A stretch of DNA of 64,000 nt from GWC2-45-44 sp041661665 (GCA_041661665.1 JBAZTW010000002.1:62001-126000); one strand, 5' to 3'; counted from the stretch's first letter, positions 35,018 through 43,533 are shown. Made by a program: numbers and translations. Notes: generated by a model not told the origin, from the letters alone.

Positions 35018-35128
35018 AAATTGAAGAATGAAGATTGTAGATTGAAGATTTTTAATTTTAAAATAGTCTCGGCACAGCCGAAGCCACAAATCTTCATTTT
35101 TCAATCTTCAATTTTCATTTTTTAAATC
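35018..35128. repeat. Low-complexity intergenic module with GATTGAAGATT repeats
   Basis: Alternating GAAGATTG/CAATCTTC blocks on both sides of a small GGC...GCC hairpin make the region partly self-complementary. The 18-base core at 35056-35073 is identical to 29408-29425. Similar modules lie at 13294-13362 and 58844-58898, always after a gene end or before a gene. Confidence 0.65.
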
Positions 35129-35159
35129 CAGTTTTTTCAGATATATTGGAACTTCTAAA

Positions 35160-35945
35160 TTGCTTGATGCTGATTTAATAAAATCAAATCTTAAAACCGT
35201 GCGAATCGGCAGAGAGATAATTGTTTATAAAAGCACATCAAGTACGAATGATATTGCCGCACAATACGCAATCGGCGGCGAAAAAAATGACGGTTTCGTT
35301 GTTTTGGCAGAGCAGCAGACCGCGGGAAGAGGAAGAAGAGCCGCCAAATGGCTAAGTCAAACCGGCAAAAGCATTCTCTGTTCAATCCTTCTTCGCGATA
35401 CCGGTATATCGTCGGGCATCATCGCGATAGCGTCAGCCGTTGCCGCCGCAGAGACAATCAGCAAATGCGGTTGCGCGGATTCCAAAATTAAATGGCCGAA
35501 CGATATCTTTCTGGCAGGCAAAAAAGTCGCAGGGATTTTGATTGACGGCATCGTCAGGGCAGGGCAAAAATTTTATGTGATTGGCATTGGGATAAACTGC
35601 CATCAGACGCGGGAAGATTTTAACGGCGAACTGCGAGATATCGCTACAAGCATTGATATTCAAATCGGCAATGTTTGCGACAGAAATAAAATTGCCGCTG
35701 AACTGCTGACAAGTCTTGAGCATTATTTGACGGCCGCGTTGGATAATCCCGCGGGCATAACCGAAAAATGGCAAAACCGAAATATGCTGCTGGGAAAAAA
35801 AATTGCCATTGAGCATAAAGGCGAAAAATTTACAGGCAACTGCATCGGTATCGAGCCGACAGAAGGGCTTATTGTTCAGCTTGAATGCGGGAATATCAGG
35901 ACGTTTGATGCTGCGTTCACAACGGTTCTAAAAAGTCGGGAGTGA
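35160..35945 (+). CDS. birA: Biotin--[acetyl-CoA-carboxylase] ligase, no DNA-binding domain
   Basis: A 261-residue biotin protein ligase that activates biotin to biotinyl-AMP and attaches it to the carboxyl carrier protein. It has STSSTNDIA, EQQTAGRGRRAAKW, SKIKWPNDIFL and AGILIDG, then the C-terminal SH3-like domain. There is no N-terminal helix-turn-helix, so it should not act as the biotin repressor. TTG 35160, with GGA nine bases upstream, is the only start in the open frame before the conserved region. Confidence 0.93.
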   Translation: MLDADLIKSNLKTVRIGREIIVYKSTSSTNDIAAQYAIGGEKNDGFVVLAEQQTAGRGRRAAKWLSQTGKSILCSILLRDTGISSGIIAIASAVAAAETISKCGCADSKIKWPNDIFLAGKKVAGILIDGIVRAGQKFYVIGIGINCHQTREDFNGELRDIATSIDIQIGNVCDRNKIAAELLTSLEHYLTAALDNPAGITEKWQNRNMLLGKKIAIEHKGEKFTGNCIGIEPTEGLIVQLECGNIRTFDAAFTTVLKSRE

Positions 35946-36035
35946 TAAAAACGCCATTTTTAAAGCAAAAACAGCGTTTGTGTTTTTGTTTAACTAACTA
36001 TTGTCGGCAATATGACACCGAAAACATAAATTTTG

Positions 36036-36064
36036 TTGACATTTAAACTTTTTTTGTGCATAAT
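36036..36064 (+). promoter_or_regulatory. Sigma-70-type promoter of the glycosyltransferase gene
   Basis: TTGACA (36036-36041), exact 17-bp spacer, CATAAT (36059-36064). The predicted leader runs from about 36071 to 36170. Confidence 0.75.
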
Positions 36065-36080
36065 AGAGGGTTATATAGAT

Positions 36081-36106
36081 GTTGCGGTGTCGTGTAGAAC
36101 CGCAAC
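36081..36106 (+). promoter_or_regulatory. 5' leader hairpin
   Basis: GTTGCGGT (36081-36088) pairs perfectly with ACCGCAAC (36099-36106) just after the predicted transcription start. The rest of the leader (36107-36170) is GC-rich and could fold further. It does not match the known cyclic di-GMP riboswitch cores. Confidence 0.5.
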
Positions 36107-36170
36107 TTTCAAACCCTTTGGAACACGCCTGATTCCAGTATCCTCGGCGGGCGCGAAGGAAATTTTTCTT

Positions 36171-37661
36171 ATGTTGGATGTTAATAAGGTCGGTATTCGT
36201 ACATTTACCGCTCGGCTTGGAAACAAGCTGTCGGAGATAGTTTCATCGCAGCGCAAACAGTTGCGCGAGCAGTTGGAGTCTCCGCTGTTCGATGACCTGA
36301 GCGCAAAATGTCTGATAGTTTTCGCAATCGGCATAATTGTTTACAGCGGGCTGATGAGCGGAGACAATTTTAAATCTACTATAGAGACAATGCGGTCGCA
36401 CAAACTTGGTCTGTTTTATGTATATACGCTGAAGTTCCTTTTGTTTTTGAATTTGGGCGTGTTTATCTGGAGAATTGTGCTGGTAGCCAGATATAAGGCT
36501 GTTCCAGGCTGTTCTGATAAGGAACTGCCTAAATGCACAGTGATTGTTCCCGCTTATAACGAAGGCAGGCAGGTGTTAGAGACTCTTGAAACAGTTGTTG
36601 CAAGCGATTATCCGGCTGATAAACTTCAGATAATTGCCATTGACGACGGCAGTAAAGATGACACATTCAAATGGATAGAAGCCGCGTGCAGTTCGATGCC
36701 GGGCAGAATTGAGAGTTTTAAACAGCCTGTGAACAAAGGCAAGAGAGAGGCTATTTATGAAGGCGTTATGCGAAGCAGCGGCAGGATAATTGTTACAATC
36801 GACAGCGATTCAACAATTGAACCCGATACAATCAGGAATCTTGTCAGTCCGTTTGTAAAAGACAAGACCGTTGGCGCAGTTGCCGGCAACGTGAGGGTTT
36901 TAAATGCCTCCGAAGGCATTATACCAAAGATGCTCGATGTTATTTTTGCCTATAGTTTTGACTTTTTGCGTGCAAGTCAGAGTATGGTGGACACTGTTTT
37001 CTGCACTCCCGGCGCTCTTTCAGCGTATCGCAAAGATGTCGTGATAAAAAATCTCAAAGAATGGGTCAATCAGACCTTTATGGGGACAAAGGCGGGTATC
37101 GGCGAAGACAGAGCCTTAACCAATATGATTCTCGATTGCGGCTGGGCTGTCAGATTTCAATCCAATTCCATTGTATATACCAATGTGCCTACCGACTATC
37201 TTCAGCTCTGCAAAATGCTTTTGCGATGGGCCAGAAGCAATGTTCGCGAAACGCTGGCAATGGGAAAATTTATCTTCAAAAAATTCCGTACCGGTTCTAC
37301 TATCGGGGCGAGAATCAATTTTATAATGTCGTGCATAAGCCTGATTTTTCCAAAAGCTCTGGTCGGAATGTTTATAGCCATAATGTTTTTTGATTCGCAG
37401 ACATATCTGTCGCAGCTTATGTTCGGAACGGTCATAGCTTCTACAGCGCCTGCGGTTTTTTATGCCATTCGGTTAAAAGACTCGGACTTGCTCTGGGCTC
37501 ATGCTTATGGCCTGTTCTGGATGGCCAGCCTGTGGTGGATTACGCCCTGGTCTATCCTTACAGCCAAAAACGGCAATTGGCTCACGCGAGAACTGCCGCA
37601 GCAAAGACCTGTAACCAGCAGCAAGACAAGCCTGCAATTGGGCGTTGGCGCCGCTGCCTGA
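36171..37661 (+). CDS. Processive GT2 glycosyltransferase (hyaluronan/chitin synthase-like)
   Basis: A 496-residue inner-membrane protein with two N-terminal helices, a cytoplasmic GT-A domain and about three C-terminal helices. Motifs are VIVPAYNEG, IDDGSKDDTF, TIDSDSTIEPD (DxD), GEDRALTNM (catalytic base) and LLRWARS, in place of the Q/RxxRW of HAS and NodC. Such enzymes polymerise and export beta-linked polysaccharide. GAAGGA ten bases before ATG 36171 and the promoter at 36036 exclude an earlier start in the open frame. Polymer unknown. Confidence 0.88.
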   Translation: MLDVNKVGIRTFTARLGNKLSEIVSSQRKQLREQLESPLFDDLSAKCLIVFAIGIIVYSGLMSGDNFKSTIETMRSHKLGLFYVYTLKFLLFLNLGVFIWRIVLVARYKAVPGCSDKELPKCTVIVPAYNEGRQVLETLETVVASDYPADKLQIIAIDDGSKDDTFKWIEAACSSMPGRIESFKQPVNKGKREAIYEGVMRSSGRIIVTIDSDSTIEPDTIRNLVSPFVKDKTVGAVAGNVRVLNASEGIIPKMLDVIFAYSFDFLRASQSMVDTVFCTPGALSAYRKDVVIKNLKEWVNQTFMGTKAGIGEDRALTNMILDCGWAVRFQSNSIVYTNVPTDYLQLCKMLLRWARSNVRETLAMGKFIFKKFRTGSTIGARINFIMSCISLIFPKALVGMFIAIMFFDSQTYLSQLMFGTVIASTAPAVFYAIRLKDSDLLWAHAYGLFWMASLWWITPWSILTAKNGNWLTRELPQQRPVTSSKTSLQLGVGAAA

Positions 37662-37775
37662 TAAAATATGCGGTAATTGCAGGGGTATATACTTTTACAC
37701 CTTTAGAAAACATTTCACTTGGCGAGTCTGCCCATAGCTGCGGAGGATTTGCTGATAGCTAAGTAAGTTTGCTGT

Positions 37776-38333
37776 TTAATGCATATCGAACAGGCTTTGT
37801 GTTTTGATAATCGTAACCTGGTCGGGATACGCGTGGAAAGCGTGGATGTGCAGTTCATCTTTTCTCGCTTCGAAGTCTATATAGCTGAAAGGCTCAAGAC
37901 CGCCGATAGCGAGTTTTGGGAACTTAACAAATATGCCTCGATTGCGGGCGAATCTCTCAAGGTCGCTGTGGCTTTGACGATAGAGATTAGGACTCATCTT
38001 TTCAACCTGAAAATCAGTCATATAGCTAAGGCCTTTGGCCAATGTGCACTTATGGCTTCTTTGGCCGGAGAATCTGAATCTTTCAATCAGGCCTCGGCGG
38101 GGCAGCAGTTGGGTTGGTGTGCTGATTAACTCTGAAAGGCAAAGTTCGTTTGCGAATACACTGACAACGTGCGAACCGCCGGTTACCCAAATCAAAGCCT
38201 CATATTTGTCTGTCTTTATCGTTCGCTTTTCGTGAATAGTGAAAAGCTCCGGATGAAGAGGCCTTTGGTAAAGGGTGAAGGTCAATTCGCTTACAATAAC
38301 ATTTGTGTTTGGTAGTTCCATTGCAAAACCCAT
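37776..38333 (-). CDS. DUF2617-like conserved protein
   Basis: A 185-residue protein without signal peptide or membrane segment. RPLHPELFTI near the N-terminus, a central beta-rich stretch, and the C-terminal YIDFEARKDELHIHAFHAYP...KTQSLF match my recollection of the planctomycete DUF2617 family, which has no known function. It stands alone, facing the glycosyltransferase gene on the other strand. Confidence 0.6.
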   Translation of the reverse strand: MGFAMELPNTNVIVSELTFTLYQRPLHPELFTIHEKRTIKTDKYEALIWVTGGSHVVSVFANELCLSELISTPTQLLPRRGLIERFRFSGQRSHKCTLAKGLSYMTDFQVEKMSPNLYRQSHSDLERFARNRGIFVKFPKLAIGGLEPFSYIDFEARKDELHIHAFHAYPDQVTIIKTQSLFDMH

Positions 38334-38541
38334 ATAAGACTCAAGTTAGCTGCTGCTTCTTATGGGTGTATTATATCAAAAAACACGATTCAATACAAGT
38401 GCGTTTTCAGTACTGATAATGCGGTTTTGGGCTATTATAGGACGATTATAACACAAGTGTTTAAAGCTGCTGGAATAAGGATTTACAAAAAAAGTGATAA
38501 TTTTTTAATAATCGGTTTGCTTTTGCGATTTTTTTTGCCTT

Positions 38542-39462
38542 TCAGCAATGCTCAAACAGCCAGGCGTTGAGTAAAGTGGCGATTATATCGTAAAAAGCAT
38601 GTGTTCCTGCGGCGATTCCAAAGCCCCGAACCGCGAAGATAATCGCGAAAAATACCCCCGCGATTGTCCGAAAAGCGAAGGGCATTATTCTGAAAATTTC
38701 AGCGTTTGCGAACTGGCCGTTCAGGAATACAAAGTGGTGATGAAGGCTGAAAAGGACAGATGAGATAATTACCGATGCGATAATTGAGTTTAACTTTGGC
38801 ATACCAAGAACCAACTCGAAAAACGTCATTGAAAGACTTATCAACACTAATCTGAAAATAAGTTCTTCATAAATGCCCGCTCCGATGCCCGTGAGTATAT
38901 CCATTTTTACGCTTCGGCGGTGGAGACCTGCGGTGGTTTGGTTGCTGCTGTTGCTTGGCTGGTCGGTTTGCAGAGGAGCGATGGAACTGCACGCTGTTAT
39001 TTCATTGAAAACGCCCGCGGCAGATTGAGGTCTTGGCGCCCTGTTAAGAACCAGCGCAAGTACGATTAGGGGTATAGCCAGAACAATACATTCGCCGGCC
39101 ATTACCGCAAAATCGGTTAGCTTGACCTTCCAGCTCTGTCTGCACGTCATCTGGAGCGTTATAAGCGTTAAAATCACAACCGCCGGTGCGAAAAACCAGG
39201 CGTTTTTTGTGGTCATTCCGAGGGATTGGAGAAAATTCTGCACCCATACAAACGAAACAACCGCTCCGCGAACATTGCTTGCCGGGGCGCTGAGCAGTTG
39301 CGGATTGACCATTAGAACCAGAACTTCATAAAGGATTATAAAAGGCAGAATGAACCAAAGGCCATAGATAGGCCTTGCAGTCCGTGCATAGTAGCTGTTT
39401 TGCTCGGCAGCCTTGCTCTTCCTTGAGGGCTTGTCAGTTCCATCTGATTTTCGCTTTGCCAT
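38542..39462 (-). CDS. CPBP-family intramembrane glutamic protease
   Basis: A 306-residue membrane protein. After a charged N-terminus there are about seven or eight helices. The Abi/CPBP signature is complete: YEELIFR (EExxxR) and SSVLFSLHHHFVF with the second-motif His, then a third His in GTHAFYD near the C-terminus. Family members include eukaryotic Rce1 prenyl-protein proteases and bacterial bacteriocin self-immunity proteins. Substrate unknown and no partner gene is adjacent. A hydrophilic loop around 165-190 is longer than usual. Confidence 0.85.
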   Translation of the reverse strand: MAKRKSDGTDKPSRKSKAAEQNSYYARTARPIYGLWFILPFIILYEVLVLMVNPQLLSAPASNVRGAVVSFVWVQNFLQSLGMTTKNAWFFAPAVVILTLITLQMTCRQSWKVKLTDFAVMAGECIVLAIPLIVLALVLNRAPRPQSAAGVFNEITACSSIAPLQTDQPSNSSNQTTAGLHRRSVKMDILTGIGAGIYEELIFRLVLISLSMTFFELVLGMPKLNSIIASVIISSVLFSLHHHFVFLNGQFANAEIFRIMPFAFRTIAGVFFAIIFAVRGFGIAAGTHAFYDIIATLLNAWLFEHC

Positions 39463-39548
39463 TGCTGTGGGAGTTTAACCGAAAGAATTAAAAAACGCAA
39501 AAGAAAACGTTTTTTTAGACACGAATTAACACGGATTTTTTTATAACC

Positions 39549-39574
39549 AGCGTGGGCTAATAGCCCCGCTCTAC
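39549..39574. repeat. Dispersed GTGGGCT palindrome
   Basis: CAGCGTGGGCTAATAGCCCC resembles the reverse complement of the terminator-like palindrome at 22031-22050. It lies at the 3' end of the retropepsin gene. Confidence 0.5.
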
Positions 39575-40035
39575 GAAACTGTTTTTGATTTTGGTTTTCT
39601 GAGGGAGAAATTTTTATTAGGGTAGTTGATAGTCAAAACATAATCCTTTAAAAAATCTTTCTCGCCCAAAATAACCATATGCAAATTAGGAACAACCGCA
39701 AATTCTTTTTTGGGAACCCTTATTGCGAACCTGTTTGGGTCCACTTTTCCGTTTGAATCCGAGTACAAAACATCTAAAGAAAAGGTATGCATATAGACTT
39801 TGACTTCGCCGCCAATCCCCGAACTCATATCTTTTTTGGCCTTATGACTTCTTACATCGTGATACAGAGCCTTGGCAATGTACTCAGGAATGCAGGTCAT
39901 ATCGGCTCCTGTATCAATAAGTCCCCATGTTTCATAGCTGAAGTCATTTGCGGGATTATGCAACACCACTGGGACTAACGGCTTATTAAAAGGGCACTCC
40001 GCAGAAACTCTGAATGGATAAGAGTCTATTGGCAT
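39571..40035 (-). CDS. Retropepsin-like aspartic protease
   Basis: A 154-residue soluble protein with the single-Asp active-site motif LIDTGADMTCIP (Asp41), the flap-region Gly pair (SSGIGG) and the hydrophobic-Gly motif VILGEKDFL near the C-terminus. This is the one-lobed retroviral/Ddi1-type fold, which works as a dimer. Bacterial members are mostly uncharacterised. It lies nine bases after the DUF5678-like gene and should be co-transcribed with it. The two proteins may form a functional unit. Confidence 0.8.
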   Translation of the reverse strand: MPIDSYPFRVSAECPFNKPLVPVVLHNPANDFSYETWGLIDTGADMTCIPEYIAKALYHDVRSHKAKKDMSSGIGGEVKVYMHTFSLDVLYSDSNGKVDPNRFAIRVPKKEFAVVPNLHMVILGEKDFLKDYVLTINYPNKNFSLRKPKSKTVS

Positions 40036-40044
40036 TGGCAGGCT

Positions 40045-40239
40045 TTAGTAAATGTGTATAGCGTTTTTTCTGGGTATAAAAAATACGACAGGCGATTTAC
40101 AGCCTTTATCAATTGCTTTTTGTCTTACGCCGCCGGGGTCTTTGCCTGAAGCGACAACATCTTTATGATTAAACGAGCGCGTAGCAACAAACTTGCCGGC
40201 ATATTTCCCGCCGTTATTTATAATTGATTTAGCTGCCAT
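40045..40239 (-). CDS. Small DUF5678-like protein
   Basis: A 64-residue protein. The pattern GKYAGKFVATRSFNHKDVVA, a variable helix (GGVRQKAIDKGCK) and PVVFFIPRKNAIHIY fits the compact DUF5678 fold, a two-strand/helix/strand unit of unknown function. ATG 40239 is preceded by GGAGA (reverse strand). It is directly upstream of the retropepsin gene. Confidence 0.65.
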   Translation of the reverse strand: MAAKSIINNGGKYAGKFVATRSFNHKDVVASGKDPGGVRQKAIDKGCKSPVVFFIPRKNAIHIY

Positions 40240-40390
40240 AACATCTCCGTTTTCTATTTGCTTTAAAGAATCTATTTAATTATACACAAAAACCAGCGAA
40301 AAAGACAAATGATTATTTTAAACACGACTTTTGGCCGCCAGAACCCCGAATTCTATTGCCTCTAAGTCCAAAATTCGTATAATTTCTGCA

Positions 40391-41050
40391 ATGAATATAA
40401 CCGGACAAAAATTAAAAGAGATATACGCTCTGCTGTTTGAGCGGTTTGGCTGTCAGCACTGGTGGCCGGGCGAAACGAAAGACGAAATCATCGCAGGAGC
40501 AATCCTCACCCAGAATACCAATTGGCAAAACGTCGAAAAGGCGCTGAACAATCTCAAAAACGCGGGCCTTATGACTATAGAAAAGCTCCACGGCCTCGAC
40601 CACGACACTTTGGCAGGGCTGATTAGGCCGGCAGGCTATTACAACATCAAGGCGAAGCGACTGAAAAATTTTCTCAACTGGTTTTTTGAGCAGCGGGGCG
40701 GCTCAACAGAGGGTCTGGAAAAATTAAGCACGGCGGTATTTAGAGAAGAACTGCTTAGTATCAACGGCATAGGCAGAGAAACGGCTGATTCGATTCTGCT
40801 GTACGCATTCGAGCGGCCTGTGTTTGTGGTTGATGCTTATACATACAGAATCGCTGTCCGCCATCAGCTTATCGAGCCGGAATGCGATTATGAGCAGCTT
40901 AAGAGTTTATTTGAGGATAATCTCGAAACGGATGTTAAACTTTTTAATGAATTCCACGCTTTAATTGTTCGGGCTGGAAAAGAATTTTGCAGACCACAGG
41001 CAAAATGCGAAAAATGCCCGCTGGAAAATCTGCCGCATAGAATTGAATAG
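40391..41050 (+). CDS. HhH-GPD DNA glycosylase, endonuclease III / MagIII-like
   Basis: A 219-residue base-excision repair enzyme. The helix-hairpin-helix is LLSINGIGRETADSILLYAF and the catalytic Asp lies in VVDAYTYR. The Nth lysine (GRKTA) is replaced by Glu, as in MagIII-type 3-methyladenine glycosylases (GIGKESAD). The C-terminal cluster FCRPQAKCEKCPLE keeps only three cysteines of the usual four, so iron-sulphur binding is uncertain. An aromatic-rich HWWPGETKDEI precedes helix B. ATG 40391 is the first good start; an open frame from TTG 40331 has no support. Confidence 0.85.
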   Translation: MNITGQKLKEIYALLFERFGCQHWWPGETKDEIIAGAILTQNTNWQNVEKALNNLKNAGLMTIEKLHGLDHDTLAGLIRPAGYYNIKAKRLKNFLNWFFEQRGGSTEGLEKLSTAVFREELLSINGIGRETADSILLYAFERPVFVVDAYTYRIAVRHQLIEPECDYEQLKSLFEDNLETDVKLFNEFHALIVRAGKEFCRPQAKCEKCPLENLPHRIE

Positions 41051-41085
41051 CCACAAAGGCACGAAGACACGAAGAAAAAAAATAT

Positions 41086-43533
41086 ATGAGAAAAAAAATA
41101 CAATTATGCGGACAGGTGCAGGGCATCGGGTTTCGGCCATACGTTTATAAACTGGCGAAGGAGCTTGGCCTGACAGGCATAGTCTATAATCACAGCGAGG
41201 GGGCGGCAATTGAAGTCCAGGGCGAAAAGAAAAACATCGATGAATTTATCTCAAGATTAAAACTGGCGGAAAAAAGCGATTTGCCGCTGCTGAAAATTAT
41301 CTCGATGGAAATTTCAGATATTGCCTTAAAAAGCGAAAACACTTTCGAGATTAAGCAAAGTCAAACCGCAGGGGCGGCAAGGGCGGAAATTACGCCTGAT
41401 ATGGCTATCTGCAAAGATTGTCTGCGCGAGCTTTTTGACAAGAATGATTTTCGCTATCGCTATCCATTTATCAACTGCACAAACTGCGGCCCTCGCTATT
41501 CGATAATCAAAACCATACCATACGACAGACCGAACACAACAATGTCCGCATTCAAACTGTGCGACAAATGCAATGGGCAATATGGCAATCCCGCGGACAG
41601 ACGATTCCACGCCCAGCCTGTCGCCTGCGCGGTTTGCGGGCCTAAGATAAAGCTATGCGATAATAAAGGCAGCACAATTGAAGCTGACTCCGATTCGGCG
41701 ATTAGAAAAACGGCGGAATTATTGGCTGCCGGCAAAATAGCGGCAATCAAAGGGCTTGGCGGATACCATTTAGCCTGCGACGCTGAAAATGATGATGCGG
41801 TCAAATTGCTAAGAACCCGCAAAATGCGAGATTATAAACCGTTTGCGATTATGGCAGGGAGCGTCGATATAATTCGTAAGTTCGCCTGTGTGGATGAGAT
41901 TTCAGAGAAAGTTCTTAAGAGCATTCAGTCGCCGATTGTGCTATTGCCTAAAAAAACGCCGAACACAATCGCGGCATCCGTCGCGGCGGGCGTGAACACG
42001 TTCGGTTTTATGCTGCCTTATACGCCTTTGCATTATTTGCTTTTTGCCGAGAAAAAATTTGATTGCCTGATTATGACCAGCGGCAATGTTTCCGATGAAC
42101 CGCTGATTTGCAAAGACCAGCAGGCTTTTGAAAAATTAGCTGATATTGCTGATGTTTTTTTGATTCACGACAGGGAAATTTACAGGCAGGTTGACGATTC
42201 GGTTGTGCATATTGTCAAAAACGAACCTGTGCCCCTTCGCCGGTCGAGGGGTTTTGTTCCGCAGACATTTGTTTTGAAAGGGATAGATTCCCGCCTGCGC
42301 GGGAATGACAAAGAGATTGCCGCGTCGTCCCGAAGCGGAACTCCTCGCAATGACATATTTGCCGCGGGGGCGGATTTGAAAAATACTTTCTGCCTTGCGA
42401 AGCAAAATCGTTTTGCCGTCAGCGAGCATATAGGCGATTTAGCTGATTCCAATGTTTATAAACACTGGATAGACTCCATTGGGCATTTAAAAAAACTGCT
42501 TGATATTGAGCCGGAAGTCTTCGCCTGCGACCTGCACCCAAACTATTTTACAAGCCAATACACAAGAAAAATCTCAAAGGGCAAAAAACTCATCGAAATT
42601 CAGCATCATTGGGCGCATATCGCATCGGTGATTGCCGAGCATAATATAGCCGACAGTGTAATCGGCCTTGTCGCTGATGGCACAGGCTTCGGCACGGATG
42701 GGGCTGTCTGGGGATGCGAATGTCTTATCGCTTCATTAACGGAGTTTAAGCGTTTTGGGCATTTGGCGTATTATCCTCTTGGCGGCGGCGATTCGGCCGC
42801 AAAGCAGGCAATCAGGCCTCTGTTGGGACTGGCGGCAAAATACAATTTAACTATTCCACAGGATATTCTGGAATCCATTGAATCGGACGGCGAAAAAATA
42901 AATATTATAAAAACGCAGTTGGAAAAAAATATCAATACCGTCCAGACATCGAGCTTGGGCAGATTGTTTGACGCTGTCGCGGCAGTTTGCGGACTTGGCG
43001 GCAAAAATAATTTTGAAGCTGAATTGCCGATGGCACTTGAAGCCGCCGCGGACAAAAACATCAAAGATTATTATACGTTTGAACTGATAAATGGCGAAAT
43101 TCAAATAGGGAAAATGCTCGAAGAAATTTTAACAGATACAAAAAAGTTGTCATTTCGACCGGAATTCGTCCCGAAAATCGGGACGAATGAAGCGGAGAAA
43201 TCTGTTTTAAATAGATTTCTCGATTCCGGCGACAAAGTCGCCTCCACTCGAAATGACAGGGCTGAAGCATATTCTAATGTGGGCACAATTTCCGCGAAAT
43301 TCCATAACACCATCGCGCAATTTTTTCTCACTCTGGCCAAATCCGCAAAAGAACAGACCGGTATAAACATCGTTGCGGTGAGCGGGGGGGTATTTTGCAA
43401 CAGATTTTTGCTTGCTCGGCTGATTGAGCTTTTGGAGGCAAACGGGTTTGAGGTTTTTTATAATCGGCTTGTGCCGGCAAACGATGGCGGAATCTCGTTA
43501 GGCCAGGCAGCGATAGCGGCAAACAGAGAATAA
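41086..43533 (+). CDS. hypF: [NiFe]-hydrogenase maturation carbamoyltransferase HypF
   Basis: An 815-residue enzyme that makes the thiocarbamate on HypE used for the CN ligands of [NiFe]-hydrogenase. Order: acylphosphatase domain (CGQVQGIGFRPYVYKLA, 1-90), paired zinc fingers (CKDCLRELF, CTNCGP, CDKCNGQYG, CAVCGP), YrdC-like domain (IKGLGGYHLACDA, MTSGNVSDEP) and Kae1-like domain (HHWAHIASV, VADGTGFGTDGAVWGCE, VSGGVFCN). It is longer than the usual 750 or so because two intergenic-type repeats (residues about 400-425 and 688-725) are read in frame. No other hyp or hydrogenase gene is in the window. Confidence 0.95.
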   Translation: MRKKIQLCGQVQGIGFRPYVYKLAKELGLTGIVYNHSEGAAIEVQGEKKNIDEFISRLKLAEKSDLPLLKIISMEISDIALKSENTFEIKQSQTAGAARAEITPDMAICKDCLRELFDKNDFRYRYPFINCTNCGPRYSIIKTIPYDRPNTTMSAFKLCDKCNGQYGNPADRRFHAQPVACAVCGPKIKLCDNKGSTIEADSDSAIRKTAELLAAGKIAAIKGLGGYHLACDAENDDAVKLLRTRKMRDYKPFAIMAGSVDIIRKFACVDEISEKVLKSIQSPIVLLPKKTPNTIAASVAAGVNTFGFMLPYTPLHYLLFAEKKFDCLIMTSGNVSDEPLICKDQQAFEKLADIADVFLIHDREIYRQVDDSVVHIVKNEPVPLRRSRGFVPQTFVLKGIDSRLRGNDKEIAASSRSGTPRNDIFAAGADLKNTFCLAKQNRFAVSEHIGDLADSNVYKHWIDSIGHLKKLLDIEPEVFACDLHPNYFTSQYTRKISKGKKLIEIQHHWAHIASVIAEHNIADSVIGLVADGTGFGTDGAVWGCECLIASLTEFKRFGHLAYYPLGGGDSAAKQAIRPLLGLAAKYNLTIPQDILESIESDGEKINIIKTQLEKNINTVQTSSLGRLFDAVAAVCGLGGKNNFEAELPMALEAAADKNIKDYYTFELINGEIQIGKMLEEILTDTKKLSFRPEFVPKIGTNEAEKSVLNRFLDSGDKVASTRNDRAEAYSNVGTISAKFHNTIAQFFLTLAKSAKEQTGINIVAVSGGVFCNRFLLARLIELLEANGFEVFYNRLVPANDGGISLGQAAIAANRE
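42287..42351. repeat. Two palindromic intergenic repeats inside hypF
   Basis: ATTCCCGC (42287-42294) with GCGGGAAT (42299-42306), the same palindrome as at 28165-28184, followed by ATTGC (42316-42320)...GCAAT (42347-42351). It is translated in frame as DSRLRGND and related residues between the YrdC-like and Kae1-like domains. Confidence 0.85.
43148..43258. repeat. 111-bp element with terminal inverted repeats inside hypF
   Basis: Begins TGTCATTTCGA and ends TCGAAATGACA, a perfect 11-bp terminal inverted repeat. The inside holds GTCCCG...CGGGAC and AGATTTCTCGATTCC, typical of dispersed bacterial intergenic repeats. Its length is 37 codons, so the hypF frame is preserved. Confidence 0.88.

Noticed and set aside
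36065..36170. Cyclic di-GMP riboswitch (GEMM-I/II) before the GT2 gene
   Set aside because: The conserved core and tetraloop/receptor sequences were not found; only generic hairpins are visible.
43148..43258. Frameshift or pseudogene in hypF
   Set aside because: Both repeat insertions keep the frame and all hypF motifs before and after them are intact.
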